From Streptomyces mashuensis (GTDB taxonomy: Bacteria > Actinomycetota > Actinomycetes > Streptomycetales > Streptomycetaceae), in assembly GCF_014654785.1 (NCBI RefSeq), contig NZ_BNBD01000001.1, positions 124,001 to 188,000 on the forward strand: a DNA stretch of 64,000 nt, written 5' to 3'. The notes under the pieces are model-generated. The model ran no database searches. It was not told the DNA's origin and saw nothing but the letters and a program-made list of their open reading frames with translations. The position numbers were made by a program, and so were the translations under genes. Below, one piece after another: positions 36,601 to 46,014 of this stretch (the first letter of the stretch is position 1; the number at the start of each line of letters is the position of its first letter).

Positions 36601-38302
36601 GAGCCTTGACGCGCTTGCCTCCCGCCTCGTGCCCAGACCGTCCGGTGGCAGTGCCCGTTCCAATGCCACGGAACGCGAAGCGATCCGGCTGCTGCTGCGG
36701 CTGCCCGACGAGAAGGGCAAGCTGCCCGAGGGGCTGCCCTGGATGCGTCAGAGGGACGTCGCCGACGCGCTGGGCCTGACAGCGGGGCGTATCCCGCAAA
36801 TCGTGAAGAAAGCTCGCGAACGCTGGCATAACGACCCGGCCCTGGCGCTCCTGCGGGAACAGGTGGTGGAACTTCTCGCCGAACGTGGGCGCGTGGCTTC
36901 GTTGATCGAACTCGCTGACGCACTGATCGCCCGACGTGGCACCCTCCAGCGGGTGAAACGGCGTGACCGGCGCGCACTGGCCCTGTCGCTGCTGCGCGCG
37001 GTGGTGGAGCGGGAGAGCTACGACAACGAGTCCCCGCAGCTCTTCCGCTACTTCCATGCCCGGATGCCCAAGGGCGCCGACCCGGTACTCGGCCTGCTCG
37101 CCCTGGACGTCCGCGAAGGTGCGGACGGCCCGGACACCCCTACGTTGCCCGCCCTGCAGGACTACGCCCTCAACCTCGGCATGCGGGCCGACCGCCTGGC
37201 GGCACTCGAATCCCTGCCCACGGCGAACACGGTCCTCACCGAGCTGGACGCGGTGCGACGGCCACCGGGCACCCTGGGCTGGGACGAGAGGCGCACCGCC
37301 GAGATCGCGGTCGCCGCCTCCACCCGGGCTGCCCTCACGCCTCGTCTGGAGATCTACCCGCGCGACCTGGACCTGGTGCGCGCACTGCGGATCACGCAGG
37401 CCGGTGTGATCGCCGTCCAGCCGGGCGTCGAAGAGGAGCGGCAGCCGGGCCTGACGGTCGACGCCCTGCACAAGCGGGTCACCACCCGCTTCCCCGACCT
37501 GGGCACCGATCCACTGGCGCCGCGCGAACTGCCCACCGGCAGCGACCTGGTACGCGCCCTGAAGGGAGCCGGTTTCGAGCTGAAACTGGCCACGCGCTAC
37601 GACGGTGTGCTCCGTCTCATCCCGGACCGGCCGTCCGGGGACGTCACCGCCGGGCTGACCTCGGCGAGCTGGGGTCCCTCGGCTGCACGCCACTCCACTC
37701 CCACGCAGTACGACGCGGATACGACCGTCGCTGCCGCCGTCAAGGCCGAGCAGCGGCTCGTGCACTCGGCGCGGCAGGACGGCTTCCGGGTCCTCACCGT
37801 CCCCCCGCGAAGTGTCGAGGAGGCGGTGCGCAGGCTGGCCGGCGAACCGTACCGGGCACGACCCGTGTCGTTGACCGGGATCTTCCTGGAAGAACTGCGG
37901 GGCGTGGTCGGTGAGGCGGCCCGTCCGACCTGGGAGACCATCCTCAAGGCGGACGCCGCCGAACCCGGCACTCGGCCGTTCCAGCAGCTGCGCATCCGCA
38001 CCGACAAGGCGTGGGGGCGCGTGGAGCCTCGACTGCGAGAAGAGCTGGCTCAAGGGCAGGGTCCGCTGCTGCTGACCGACACCGTGGTCCTGGCCCGGTA
38101 CGACGCGTTCGACCTTCTCGGCCGGCTCGCCGAGGAAGCCCGTCAGGGTGGCAGCCCCCTGTGGCTCCTCGTCGCCCAGTCCGACCCGGCCCGGCCACCA
38201 CGGCTGGCCGGGCAGAGCGTGCCGTACCAAGCGGGCTTCGACGAGTGGATAGTCGTTACCGATGGCTGGGTCGCACGCAAGCACCTCGCACCGGACGCCT
38301 GA
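33632..38302 (+). CDS. pglW: PglW: NERD plus serine/threonine kinase protein of BREX type 2
   Basis: 1556 residues from ATG 33632 with GGGGAG upstream. Order: NERD nuclease-like domain (~10-150, EVDLLVTSPAGVFLVELKDW); a degenerate kinase-like domain (~210-490) whose HRD is HHRT and DFG is ADWQ; an intact kinase domain (~535-840) with glycine loop LGTGSTS (551-557), K581, HRD at 689-691 (WHRDLKPDN) and D713 in IDFS; then a helix-hairpin-helix segment like the RNA polymerase alpha C-terminal domain (LNTVGDVLEYSARKFLTAPG, MGARTRDEI) and a sigma-4-like helix-turn-helix (RQRDVADALGLTAGRIPQIV). The C-terminal ~500 residues are unassigned. It heads the defence operon; pglX follows after 57 bases. 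Confidence 0.93.
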   Translation: MLEGRWRAVTESGYEHERRGLDAIRKRLPDEEPWRAWSNFMFTANSGHVREVDLLVTSPAGVFLVELKDWHGSVSGGGNDWVQTTPGGTHRRHSNPLHLANRKAKELSGLINDAMGRSGGRPKVWVGEAVCFTDDKLRLHLPAADLNGVFTIKQLVDMLSEPPGDARRRITAETSRHVDRALKKLGMAPVRRRHEVGSYLLEPKAFDSGPTWADYLGRHTQLHDVARVRVFLSERGASDAERRSAERAAAREALVLSRFRHPGAVQLKSYLPSGHPAGPAILFAYHPETLRLDDYLVQYGGRLDLRQRLALVRQLAETVRSAHSRRVHHRTLSAHSVHVIPRDRGPRGRELSEERRWLSPSLQIADWQIATGQSASRGRPLTLAPTNVSGLHASEQADPYLAPELGIAKADPVRLDVYGLGVLTYLLVTGQAPGVSQGEVMARLEAGESLRPSLLADGLTPDIDDLVEASTAYKPGRRLSTVDDFLEMLEYIEQAFAEKDSPAAVPASGAGRNGGGPPGETDEDRGEPEKDPLEAVAGDVLAGRWEVVRRLGTGSTSRAFLVRDLAGEPRRSGALPVAVLKVALNEAKHGILDREAEVLGRIHRDSSIIALYEREPLTLAGRRVLVLEYVGDSRELKDQDGGGKGPKRREDTVARQLRDNGRLGMDQLEAYGKYLFGAVEHLEAEGIWHRDLKPDNIAIRIRPNSTRQLVLIDFSLAGYPAKEIEAGTEGYLDPFLGMVTRGSYDGHAERYALAVTLHEMASNELPRWGDGSVTARQTDSKEWPYPQLATDAFEPAIRDGLVAFFRKALAREVKDRFPDLKPMERAWQAIFLDAQRTTAPSSGHGAADDAGAARAAGPLIGREDDDATAEQIRDQQAARADRTTPLSVAGLTLSAQSQLFALGLNTVGDVLEYSARKFLTAPGMGARTRDEIQRRQKEWNLRLGKAVPSPLSAEARKAASQEITELEQAVAEALAAEGRHCTDSPVLGALSLDALASRLVPRPSGGSARSNATEREAIRLLLRLPDEKGKLPEGLPWMRQRDVADALGLTAGRIPQIVKKARERWHNDPALALLREQVVELLAERGRVASLIELADALIARRGTLQRVKRRDRRALALSLLRAVVERESYDNESPQLFRYFHARMPKGADPVLGLLALDVREGADGPDTPTLPALQDYALNLGMRADRLAALESLPTANTVLTELDAVRRPPGTLGWDERRTAEIAVAASTRAALTPRLEIYPRDLDLVRALRITQAGVIAVQPGVEEERQPGLTVDALHKRVTTRFPDLGTDPLAPRELPTGSDLVRALKGAGFELKLATRYDGVLRLIPDRPSGDVTAGLTSASWGPSAARHSTPTQYDADTTVAAAVKAEQRLVHSARQDGFRVLTVPPRSVEEAVRRLAGEPYRARPVSLTGIFLEELRGVVGEAARPTWETILKADAAEPGTRPFQQLRIRTDKAWGRVEPRLREELAQGQGPLLLTDTVVLARYDAFDLLGRLAEEARQGGSPLWLLVAQSDPARPPRLAGQSVPYQAGFDEWIVVTDGWVARKHLAPDA

Positions 38303-38359
38303 CCGCTGACCCGCTGCCCTTTGACCTGATTTCCCCCCGTTCTCCACAGGAGCCGTTCC

Positions 38360-41300
38360 GTGATCGACCGCAAGAGCCTCCTTGCCGACCTGCAGAAGCA
38401 GGTCAAGGCGGCAGAGACCGACCTTGAGAAGCAGGTCAAGGCCGTCCCGGAGGTCGGGGCACGGCTGCGCGGCGAGTACGAGCAGGCCCGGAAGCTCGGG
38501 CGCACGGCGGCGACCTGGAACGCCTGGCTCGGCGAGCGGGTCACCCAGGTCGCCGTGGCCTGGGTTCTCGGCACGGTCTTCGTCCGCTTCAGCGAGGACA
38601 ACCATCTCATCGCCCAGCCGTACATCACGTCCCCTGATGTGGCCGGCCGGGAGATCGCGCAGGCACGCTACGAGGAGTACCTCGAGAAGGACGCCGACCC
38701 GACGTACCGCGGCTGGCTGGAGACGGCCTTCGCCGAACTGGGCGCAGGCCAGGCCGGACGACTGCTCTTCGACCGTGATCACAACCCGCTTTACCAGATT
38801 CCGCTCTCGCACGACGGGGCCGGCGCGCTGCTGGCGTTCTGGCGGGAGCAGCGCACTGCCAATGGCGATGGCGAGGCGGATGGCTCCGTTCTCGTGCACG
38901 ACTTCACCGATCCGCTGAGCGAGGACGGCACCGAGGGCTGGGACACGCGGTTCCTGGGTGACCTGTATCAGGACCTCAGCGAGGCGGCCCGCAAGACGTA
39001 CGCGCTGCTGCAGACGCCGGAGTTCGTGGAGGAATTCATCCTCGACCGCACGATGACACCGGCGGTACGCGAGTTCGGCTTCGAAGAGCTGAAGATGATC
39101 GACCCCACCTGCGGATCCGGTCACTTCGTCCTCGGCGCGTTCCGGCGGCTGGTGCGGATGTGGGCCGAACAGCGCCCCGAGGTGGGCCCGTACGAACGTG
39201 TGCGAGCAGCCCTCGAATCCGTGCACGGGGTGGACCTCAACCCGTTCGCGGTCGCGGTGGCACGCTTCCGGCTTCTGGTCGCGGCGATGGCCGCGAGCGG
39301 TATGCGGACGTTTGAGGAGGCCCAGCAGTATGAGTGGCCGATCCAGCTCGCGGTCGGCGACTCCCTGATCAAGGACCGGCAGCTGGAGCTGCAGCTGGGT
39401 CTTGGGCTGGGGGACGAGGAGTCGGCGGCTGGAGACCCGCTGGCCGAGTTCTCGTACGCGACGGAGGACGTGCACGAGTACCCCGGGATCCTGCAGGAGG
39501 GGCGCTACCACGTGGTGGTGGGCAACCCGCCGTACATCACGGTCAAGGACAAGCAGCTCAACCAGCTGTACCGGGAGCTGTACGACGCATGTGCCGGGAC
39601 GTACGCGCTGTCCGTGCCCTTCGCCCAGCGATTCTTCGAGCTGGCCAAGCGGGGCGGGGCCGACGGCGAGGGCTACGGCATGGTCGGCCAGATTACGGCG
39701 AACTCCTTTATGAAGCAGGGGTTTGGCGTGAAGTTGATCGAAGAATATTTCGCCCACAGGGTCGAATTGACGGAAGTTATCGACACCTCCGGCGCGTTTA
39801 TTCCAGGCCATGGCACGCCGACGGTCATCCTGGTCGGGACTCCTCGTTCAGGCAGCGGTCGCTCGTTGACTATTCGTACCGTGCGAAGTGTGCAAGGTGA
39901 GCCTGGGGCCCCAGACGACGCCGAGCAGGGGCTCGTTTGGCAGGCTATTGTTGCGCAGATCGACCGTCCCGGCTCTGTGGGGCGATGGGTTTCTGTCGAC
40001 GACCTTAGCCGTGAGCGTCACTTTCAGAAGCAGCCCTGGATCTTGCTCGATGGTGGGCGTGAGTTGCTCGAGGAGATTGAAGGCGCGTCAAGCGGACGGC
40101 TTCTTGAGAATGTGGCGGAGATTGGTGCTGGCGCAGTACCCCGCGAGCATGAAGCGTATGAGATTGGCGCAGGCGCCCTCCGGCGGCATCGAATTCCGCC
40201 AAAATACCAGCGTCCAATCGTAGCCGGTGCAGACATTCGCGATTATTCGGTCGGTGAGGCCGTGCTGTCGATCTGGCCGTATTCGAGTGAAACGCTTGCT
40301 GCCGAATGTTCTGGGGCTGTGGAGCGGGTTTTGTGGCCGAACCGGATCCACCTTCAGAGACGCGTTGCGTTTGGCAAGAGTCAGCTTGACCGAGGGCTTT
40401 CATGGTTCGAATACTCGATGTTCTTCGCCGAGCGGTACAGGAATCCGCTCTCTATCTCCTATGTAGTTGTGGCGGCGAATAATCAGTTCCTTCTGGATCG
40501 TGGCGGGAAAGTCTTCAAACAGTCGGCGCCGGTGATTAAGCTTCAGGCTGAGGCGTCAATCGAAGAGCATCTTCAGCTCCTCGGGGTTCTCAATAGCTCC
40601 ACTGCCTGTTTCTGGCTGCAGCAAGTCAGCCACAATAAGGGAGAGGGTGGTGGAGCTCGAGTTGATGCTGGCTACTCTGCGATGGGGAGCGAGGCATGGA
40701 AGAATAACTATGAAGTAACCGTCGCTAGGCTGCGAACATTCCCTCTCCCGGCCTCTTATCCCACCCTTCTCGCCGCCGCATTGGATCGCCTCGCCCAACA
40801 GCTCTCCAAAACAACCCCGGCCGCCCTCGCCGCCCATTCCGTCCCTGCTGCTCCTGCTCTCCGAGAAGCTCAAACCCGCTACAACTCCATTCGCGCTCGC
40901 ATGATCGCCCTCCAGGAGGAGCTGGACTGGCAGGTGTATAGCCTCTACGGCCTGCAGTCCGATGATCTGCGCCTGCCCGACGTCACCGCCGTACCCGAAC
41001 TCGCCCTCGGCCAGCGTGCCTTCGAGATCGTGCTTGCGCGGCGGGTCGAGGCCGGGGAAGCGAGCGGCGAGTGGTTCGCGCGGCACGGGTCCACCCCCAT
41101 CACGGAGATCCCCGCCCACTGGCCCGCCGACTACCGCGCACTCGTGCAGAAGCGCATCGACGTGATCGAGTCGAACCGTGCCATCGGCATGGTCGAGCGC
41201 CCCGAGTACAAGCGGCGCTGGGCCACCGAGGGCTGGGACGCGATGCGGCATAAGGCTCTGCGGTCCTGGCTGCTCGACCGGATCGAGGATCGTGCCCACT

Positions 41301-42088
41301 GGTTCGACGCCAGCGGAAACCCCACGGTCACCACTCTCTCCCGCCTCGCCGAAAGCCTCTCGGCCGACGAGGACTTCACCTCTGTCGCCGAGCTGTACGC
41401 ACCCCGGCAGGACCTCGTGAAGACCGTCCGCGACCTGCTCTCCGAGGAGCACGTGCCCTTCGTCTCCGCCCTGCGCTACAAGCCCGCCGGGCTGAAGAAG
41501 CGTGCCGACTGGGAGTACGTGTGGGAGCTGCAGCGGGAGGAGGATGCCGCGACCGACGAGCCCGCCAAGCGGAAGGTCCGCGAGCGCACCCCCCTGCCGC
41601 CGAAGTACACCTCCGCGGACTTCCTGCGGCCGAGCTACTGGCGTGCGCGCGGCAAGCTCGACGTGCCCAAGGAGCGGTTCGTGTCGTACGGCACGGTCAA
41701 CGTGCAGTCGCCGGAGCTGTACGGGTGGGCCGGCTGGGACCACCTGGAGCAGGCCCTCGCGCTTGCCTCGTACATTCAGCAGGCCGGCCTCGGTGACGAG
41801 GAGATCGTGCCGTACCTGGCCGGGCTGCTGGAGCTCCAGCCCTGGCTGGAGCAGTGGTACGGCGAGTACGACCCCGAGTTCGGGGCGTCGCCGGCCGCCG
41901 AGATCCTGGCGTTCCGGCAGCAGAAGCAGGGAGAGCTCGGGCTGACCGACGACGCGCTGAGGGCTTGGCGCCCCGCCGCCACTCGCGGGGGTGCGAAAAA
42001 GGCTGCCGCGCCGAAGAAGCGCACCGCCGCGAAGGCCGGCGTCCAGACGTCCGTCATGGACACTGTCACCGGCGCAGAGTCCGACTGA
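38360..42088 (+). CDS. pglX: PglX: adenine-specific DNA methyltransferase of BREX type 2
   Basis: 1242 residues from GTG 38360 with CACAGGAG upstream. SAM motif DPTCGSGHF at 248-256 and the catalytic NPPY at 389-392 define an N6-adenine methylase, which marks self DNA. The ~380 residues after NPPY include the presumed target-recognition region. That stretch (bases ~39690-40830) is visibly poorer in GC and uses A/T-ending codons (GAT, ATT, TTG, AAA), unlike both flanks, a sign of recombinational exchange of specificity. No long G tract of the kind that makes S. coelicolor pglX phase-variable is visible. pglY follows after 23 bases. Confidence 0.94.
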   Translation: MIDRKSLLADLQKQVKAAETDLEKQVKAVPEVGARLRGEYEQARKLGRTAATWNAWLGERVTQVAVAWVLGTVFVRFSEDNHLIAQPYITSPDVAGREIAQARYEEYLEKDADPTYRGWLETAFAELGAGQAGRLLFDRDHNPLYQIPLSHDGAGALLAFWREQRTANGDGEADGSVLVHDFTDPLSEDGTEGWDTRFLGDLYQDLSEAARKTYALLQTPEFVEEFILDRTMTPAVREFGFEELKMIDPTCGSGHFVLGAFRRLVRMWAEQRPEVGPYERVRAALESVHGVDLNPFAVAVARFRLLVAAMAASGMRTFEEAQQYEWPIQLAVGDSLIKDRQLELQLGLGLGDEESAAGDPLAEFSYATEDVHEYPGILQEGRYHVVVGNPPYITVKDKQLNQLYRELYDACAGTYALSVPFAQRFFELAKRGGADGEGYGMVGQITANSFMKQGFGVKLIEEYFAHRVELTEVIDTSGAFIPGHGTPTVILVGTPRSGSGRSLTIRTVRSVQGEPGAPDDAEQGLVWQAIVAQIDRPGSVGRWVSVDDLSRERHFQKQPWILLDGGRELLEEIEGASSGRLLENVAEIGAGAVPREHEAYEIGAGALRRHRIPPKYQRPIVAGADIRDYSVGEAVLSIWPYSSETLAAECSGAVERVLWPNRIHLQRRVAFGKSQLDRGLSWFEYSMFFAERYRNPLSISYVVVAANNQFLLDRGGKVFKQSAPVIKLQAEASIEEHLQLLGVLNSSTACFWLQQVSHNKGEGGGARVDAGYSAMGSEAWKNNYEVTVARLRTFPLPASYPTLLAAALDRLAQQLSKTTPAALAAHSVPAAPALREAQTRYNSIRARMIALQEELDWQVYSLYGLQSDDLRLPDVTAVPELALGQRAFEIVLARRVEAGEASGEWFARHGSTPITEIPAHWPADYRALVQKRIDVIESNRAIGMVERPEYKRRWATEGWDAMRHKALRSWLLDRIEDRAHWFDASGNPTVTTLSRLAESLSADEDFTSVAELYAPRQDLVKTVRDLLSEEHVPFVSALRYKPAGLKKRADWEYVWELQREEDAATDEPAKRKVRERTPLPPKYTSADFLRPSYWRARGKLDVPKERFVSYGTVNVQSPELYGWAGWDHLEQALALASYIQQAGLGDEEIVPYLAGLLELQPWLEQWYGEYDPEFGASPAAEILAFRQQKQGELGLTDDALRAWRPAATRGGAKKAAAPKKRTAAKAGVQTSVMDTVTGAESD

Positions 42089-42111
42089 GCAGGGCGAGGA
42101 GAAGACACGTC

Positions 42112-45100
42112 ATGGCGTTCATGAGCAGGAACAGCCCTCGTCCCGAGGGCCGGCCGCTGCTGCGCGAGCTGATGCGCATCCCGGAGTCGGTGTCCACGTC
42201 CGACTTCGTGCTGAAGCTGAACGAGGCGGTCACCCCGGAGGGCGCCGAGGCGGCGCTGAAGGACTACGTCGTCACCGACCGCCTCCTCGGCAACTTCGAC
42301 GAGGCCCTCGACCTGATCAAGGCGGCGCTCGACAGTCAGTCGTCCAAGGCGGCCTATCTCCACGGTTCGTTCGGTTCCGGTAAGTCGCACTTCATGGCGG
42401 TGCTCTACGCGCTGCTGTCGGGGAACCAGGCGGCCCGTGAGCGCGAGGATCTCGACCCGGTGCGGGCCCGGCACTCGTGGCTGGACGCGGGCGACCGCAA
42501 GTTCCTGCTGGTGCCGTACCACATGCTGGGTTCGAAGTCCCTTGAGCAGCGTGTGCTCGGCAAGTACGTGGAGCACGTCCGCAGGCTGCACCCCGAATGC
42601 CCGTTGCCGCAGGTCTACCGGACCGACGGGCTTTTCGAGGACTTCGCCGAGCAGCGCCGTCGCAACGGCGATGCGTGGGTGATCGAGCAGCTCGCCGACG
42701 CCGGTGGCGGCCAGGAGGACGAGTGGGGAGATGCGTTCGCCTGGACCAGTGAGCTGCTCGACCAGGCGGTGAAGGCGCCGGAGGAGCACGAGAACACCAA
42801 GGGCCTGGACCTGGACAGTCCGTCCACGCCGCGGGAGCTGCGGGCTCGTCTCGTCCAGGACCTGACCCAGACGCTGTTCCCGGCCTTCGCGCGCAGCGCC
42901 TCGGAGGACTCCGACGGGTTCGTCTCGCTGGACAAGGGGCTTGGCATCATCGCCGCGCACGCCAAGGCTCTCGGCTACGACGGGCTCGTGCTGTTCATGG
43001 ACGAGCTGATCCTGTGGCTGGCCTCACGCATTCACGACCAGAAGTTCGTCTCGCGCGAGGCCGACAAGATCACGAATTTTGTGGAGGGCGGCGACGAGCG
43101 GCGTGCCATCCCGGTGGTGTCGTTCATCGCCCGCCAGCGTGACCTGCGGGAACTGGTGGGTGAGGAGATGTCCGGGGCGGCTGAGGCTGCCGTGCAGGAC
43201 ACTCTGAAGCTCAATGGTGGTCGCTACGACGAAATCGTCCTGGAGGACCGGAACCTTCCGCAGATCGCGCAGGCGCGCCTGCTCAGGCCCCTCCCCGGAG
43301 CCGAGGCGAAGATCGATGCGGCGTTCGCCGAAGCCAAGAAGCTCGGGCCGGACGTGTGGGACACCCTGCTCGGCCACGACAAGTCCACCACCGGCGCGGA
43401 CGAGGACGCCTTCCGGCGGACCTACCCGTTCCCGCCGGCCTTCATGGACACCCTGGTGCATATCTCCGCCGCTCTGCAGCGGTCCCGCACCGGCCTGAAG
43501 CTTATGAGCCAGTTGCTCGTGGATCACCGCGACGACTGGCGGCTGGGGCAGCTCGTGCCGCTCGGCGATCTGTACCCGGCGATCGCGGGAGGCGGCGACA
43601 AGGCGTTCAGCGGGGAGACGAACGTCCACTTCGAGGCAGCGGACAAGCTGTACCGCGACAAGCTGCGCCCGTACCTGCTGAAGACCAACCAGGTCACCGA
43701 GGACGACGTCGAGGCTTACCGGCGCCGGCCCGAGACTCTCGGCGACCCCCAGCTGGTAGCCCGCTGCCGGGACTTCACCGGCGACAGCCGGCTCCTGCAG
43801 ACCCTGCTGCTGTCCGCGCTGGCGCCCAGCGTGCCGGCGCTCGCCGACCTCACCCTCGCACGGCTGCACGCCCTCAACCACGGATCCATCACCACCCGCA
43901 TCGCGGGTACCGAGGTAGGCCGGCTCGAACAGAAGGTGAAGGAGTGGGCGGCGACCTTCCCGGAGATCAAGGTCACCGGCACAGGGCCGGGCGCGGTGGT
44001 CCGTCTTGAGCTCACCGGCGTCGACCTGGACGCCGTCCTCGCGAACGCCCAGGTCCACAACAACCTGGGCAACCGGCGAACCAAGATGCGAAGCCTGCTC
44101 AAGGACGCGCTCGGCGTGGGTGACGGGCCCGGCGGCTTCGACGCGTACGACGTGCTCGATCTGGTGTGGAAGGGCACCGAACGGCAGGTCGAAGTGGTCT
44201 TCGGCAACGTGGCCGACATCGACTCCCTGTCGGAGGCGGCCCTGCGGCCCAGCCAGGACGACGCTTGGCGGATCGTCGTCGATTTCCCCTACGACGAGGG
44301 CGAGTTCGGGCCGATGGACGACGTTCAGCGGCTTCGTGCCCTGCGGGAGAAGCCGGGCGGTGACTCGCGCACCCTGGCGTGGCTGCCCACTCATCTGACC
44401 GATGCCTCCCGTAGCGACTTCGAGCGTCTCGTCGTCATCGACAAGGCTCTCGCCGACGAGGTCCGCTTCGACTCCGACTTCGCGCGCAGCCTCAACGCCG
44501 ACGACAAGGCACGTGCGAAGGGGATGCTGCAGTCGCAGCGCGACATCCTCACCGAGCGCGTCACCCAGGCGCTGCGGCAGGCGTACGGGCTCGCGCAAAA
44601 GCAGGAAGGCGTCGTCGATCTCGGCTTCGACACCCACCTCGTCGCCCTCCAGGACGTACCCGGTCTCCAGCTGCCCCTCGGTGCGCAGTTGAATGCCGCC
44701 GCCCGCGACCTGGCCGGCAAGCTGCTCGCCCACCAGTACCCCGCTCACCCGGACCTGGACCCCGACGGCACGGGCAGGCCCGTGAAGCCCGCCGAGATCA
44801 AGACCGTCTTCGAGTACGTGCGCAAGGCCGCCGAGGACCGCGACGGGCAGGTCGAGGTCGATGCCAAGGACCGCAAGACCATGGCGCGGATCGCGGGCGG
44901 ACTCGGCCTCGGCACGATGCGGGAGGCGTACTACCGGCAGTCGACCGCCTGGCCCGACCACTTCACCAGTAGGGCCCGCCGGGAGGGCATCGCCGAACCG
45001 ACCCTGGTCAAGCTCTCCGACTGGAGCGACCACCCCGAACCGCGCGGACTGCCCGAGCCGCTGCGCCGTCTGCTTGCCGCGGCCTATGCGGAGATGACCG

Positions 45101-46014
45101 ACCGGGTGTGGGTACGCGGCGGATTCCCCATCGAACCCGCGCCCGCACCGCACGAGCTGAAGCGGGACTACGCCCTGCGGGAGCAGCCTCTGCCCAGCGA
45201 GGAGGACTGGGTGGAAGCCGGCAAGCGGTACGAGACCATCTTCGGGGACCGCGCGCCGCAACTGCGGCGTGGGCGCATCGTCAACCAGTTCGCCGGCCAG
45301 ATCAAGCAGGCCGCCGCAGCGCTCGCCCAGGACGCCGGGCGGCTTGTGGCAGAGCTGGAGAAGCACCGTGCTTTTCTCCGTCTCGACGACGACTCGCCCC
45401 GTCTCGTGCTCGCCAGGCGGGCGCAGGAGCTGGTGAAGTCCCTGACGGAGCCCGGCACCGAGGCCAAGACCGTCGTCGAGCGCCTCGCGCGCTTCGGCCT
45501 CGGCGACTTCACCGCTCACCGCTGCGCCATGTCCCTCAAGAGCGCCGGGAAGGTCGCTGCCGCGCTCCAGAACACCAGCTGGGACCAGCTGGGTCTCGCA
45601 GACACCCTGGGTGCGGAGGGCGCGGCCATTCTGGAACGGGTGCGGGATGCCGCTGCCGGTGACCCGGGGGACTACCCCGACCTGCCGGCAGTGCTGCACG
45701 CCGGCGGCCGCGAGGTGCTGACCCTGCTGAGGTCCCGGCAGACCACGGCGGAACGCCCCCAGCCGGCTCCGACGCCGCCGACCTCCGACAGCGTGGATCT
45801 CAACAGCGGCTCCGCGCACCCACTGGTGCTGCCCGAGCCGCCGGAGCCGGTGGCGCAGCCGGATCCCCGTACGCCGTCGCGGCCCGTGGCCCGTTCCGGC
45901 GGCGGGCGGACCACGGCCGCACGGGCTGCCGCCGAGCTGCAGGCGGAGATAGCGGCGCTCGCTGCCGAGAACCCCGACGCCACCGTAGAGGTCGTCTGGA
46001 AGGTCGTCGACTGA
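42112..46014 (+). CDS. pglY: PglY: large P-loop ATPase of BREX type 2
   Basis: 1300 residues from ATG 42112 with GGCGAGGAG upstream; the reading frame extends further back into pglX but without homology. The Walker A motif is GSFGSGKSHFM (K91), and LVLFMDELILWL is the Walker B-like acidic strand (~residue 290). The length fits PglY/BrxC, which is needed for phage restriction and binds the other BREX parts. The C-terminus has a low-complexity proline stretch followed by a helical tail (AAELQAEIAALAAENPDATV). Its stop shares one base with the pglZ ATG, so the two are translationally coupled. Confidence 0.94.
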   Translation: MAFMSRNSPRPEGRPLLRELMRIPESVSTSDFVLKLNEAVTPEGAEAALKDYVVTDRLLGNFDEALDLIKAALDSQSSKAAYLHGSFGSGKSHFMAVLYALLSGNQAAREREDLDPVRARHSWLDAGDRKFLLVPYHMLGSKSLEQRVLGKYVEHVRRLHPECPLPQVYRTDGLFEDFAEQRRRNGDAWVIEQLADAGGGQEDEWGDAFAWTSELLDQAVKAPEEHENTKGLDLDSPSTPRELRARLVQDLTQTLFPAFARSASEDSDGFVSLDKGLGIIAAHAKALGYDGLVLFMDELILWLASRIHDQKFVSREADKITNFVEGGDERRAIPVVSFIARQRDLRELVGEEMSGAAEAAVQDTLKLNGGRYDEIVLEDRNLPQIAQARLLRPLPGAEAKIDAAFAEAKKLGPDVWDTLLGHDKSTTGADEDAFRRTYPFPPAFMDTLVHISAALQRSRTGLKLMSQLLVDHRDDWRLGQLVPLGDLYPAIAGGGDKAFSGETNVHFEAADKLYRDKLRPYLLKTNQVTEDDVEAYRRRPETLGDPQLVARCRDFTGDSRLLQTLLLSALAPSVPALADLTLARLHALNHGSITTRIAGTEVGRLEQKVKEWAATFPEIKVTGTGPGAVVRLELTGVDLDAVLANAQVHNNLGNRRTKMRSLLKDALGVGDGPGGFDAYDVLDLVWKGTERQVEVVFGNVADIDSLSEAALRPSQDDAWRIVVDFPYDEGEFGPMDDVQRLRALREKPGGDSRTLAWLPTHLTDASRSDFERLVVIDKALADEVRFDSDFARSLNADDKARAKGMLQSQRDILTERVTQALRQAYGLAQKQEGVVDLGFDTHLVALQDVPGLQLPLGAQLNAAARDLAGKLLAHQYPAHPDLDPDGTGRPVKPAEIKTVFEYVRKAAEDRDGQVEVDAKDRKTMARIAGGLGLGTMREAYYRQSTAWPDHFTSRARREGIAEPTLVKLSDWSDHPEPRGLPEPLRRLLAAAYAEMTDRVWVRGGFPIEPAPAPHELKRDYALREQPLPSEEDWVEAGKRYETIFGDRAPQLRRGRIVNQFAGQIKQAAAALAQDAGRLVAELEKHRAFLRLDDDSPRLVLARRAQELVKSLTEPGTEAKTVVERLARFGLGDFTAHRCAMSLKSAGKVAAALQNTSWDQLGLADTLGAEGAAILERVRDAAAGDPGDYPDLPAVLHAGGREVLTLLRSRQTTAERPQPAPTPPTSDSVDLNSGSAHPLVLPEPPEPVAQPDPRTPSRPVARSGGGRTTAARAAAELQAEIAALAAENPDATVEVVWKVVD

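Noticed and set aside
33542..39811. A 2089-codon open frame on the minus strand across pglW and pglX
   Set aside because: It is antisense to two genes with clear domains. Long antisense frames are expected at this GC content, and its translation shows no fold, being rich in L, R, G and V typical of shadow frames.
38360..42088. Phase-variable G tract in pglX, as known in S. coelicolor
   Set aside because: Reading through the gene I see no homopolymer run of eight or more, so there is no sequence support for phase variation here.
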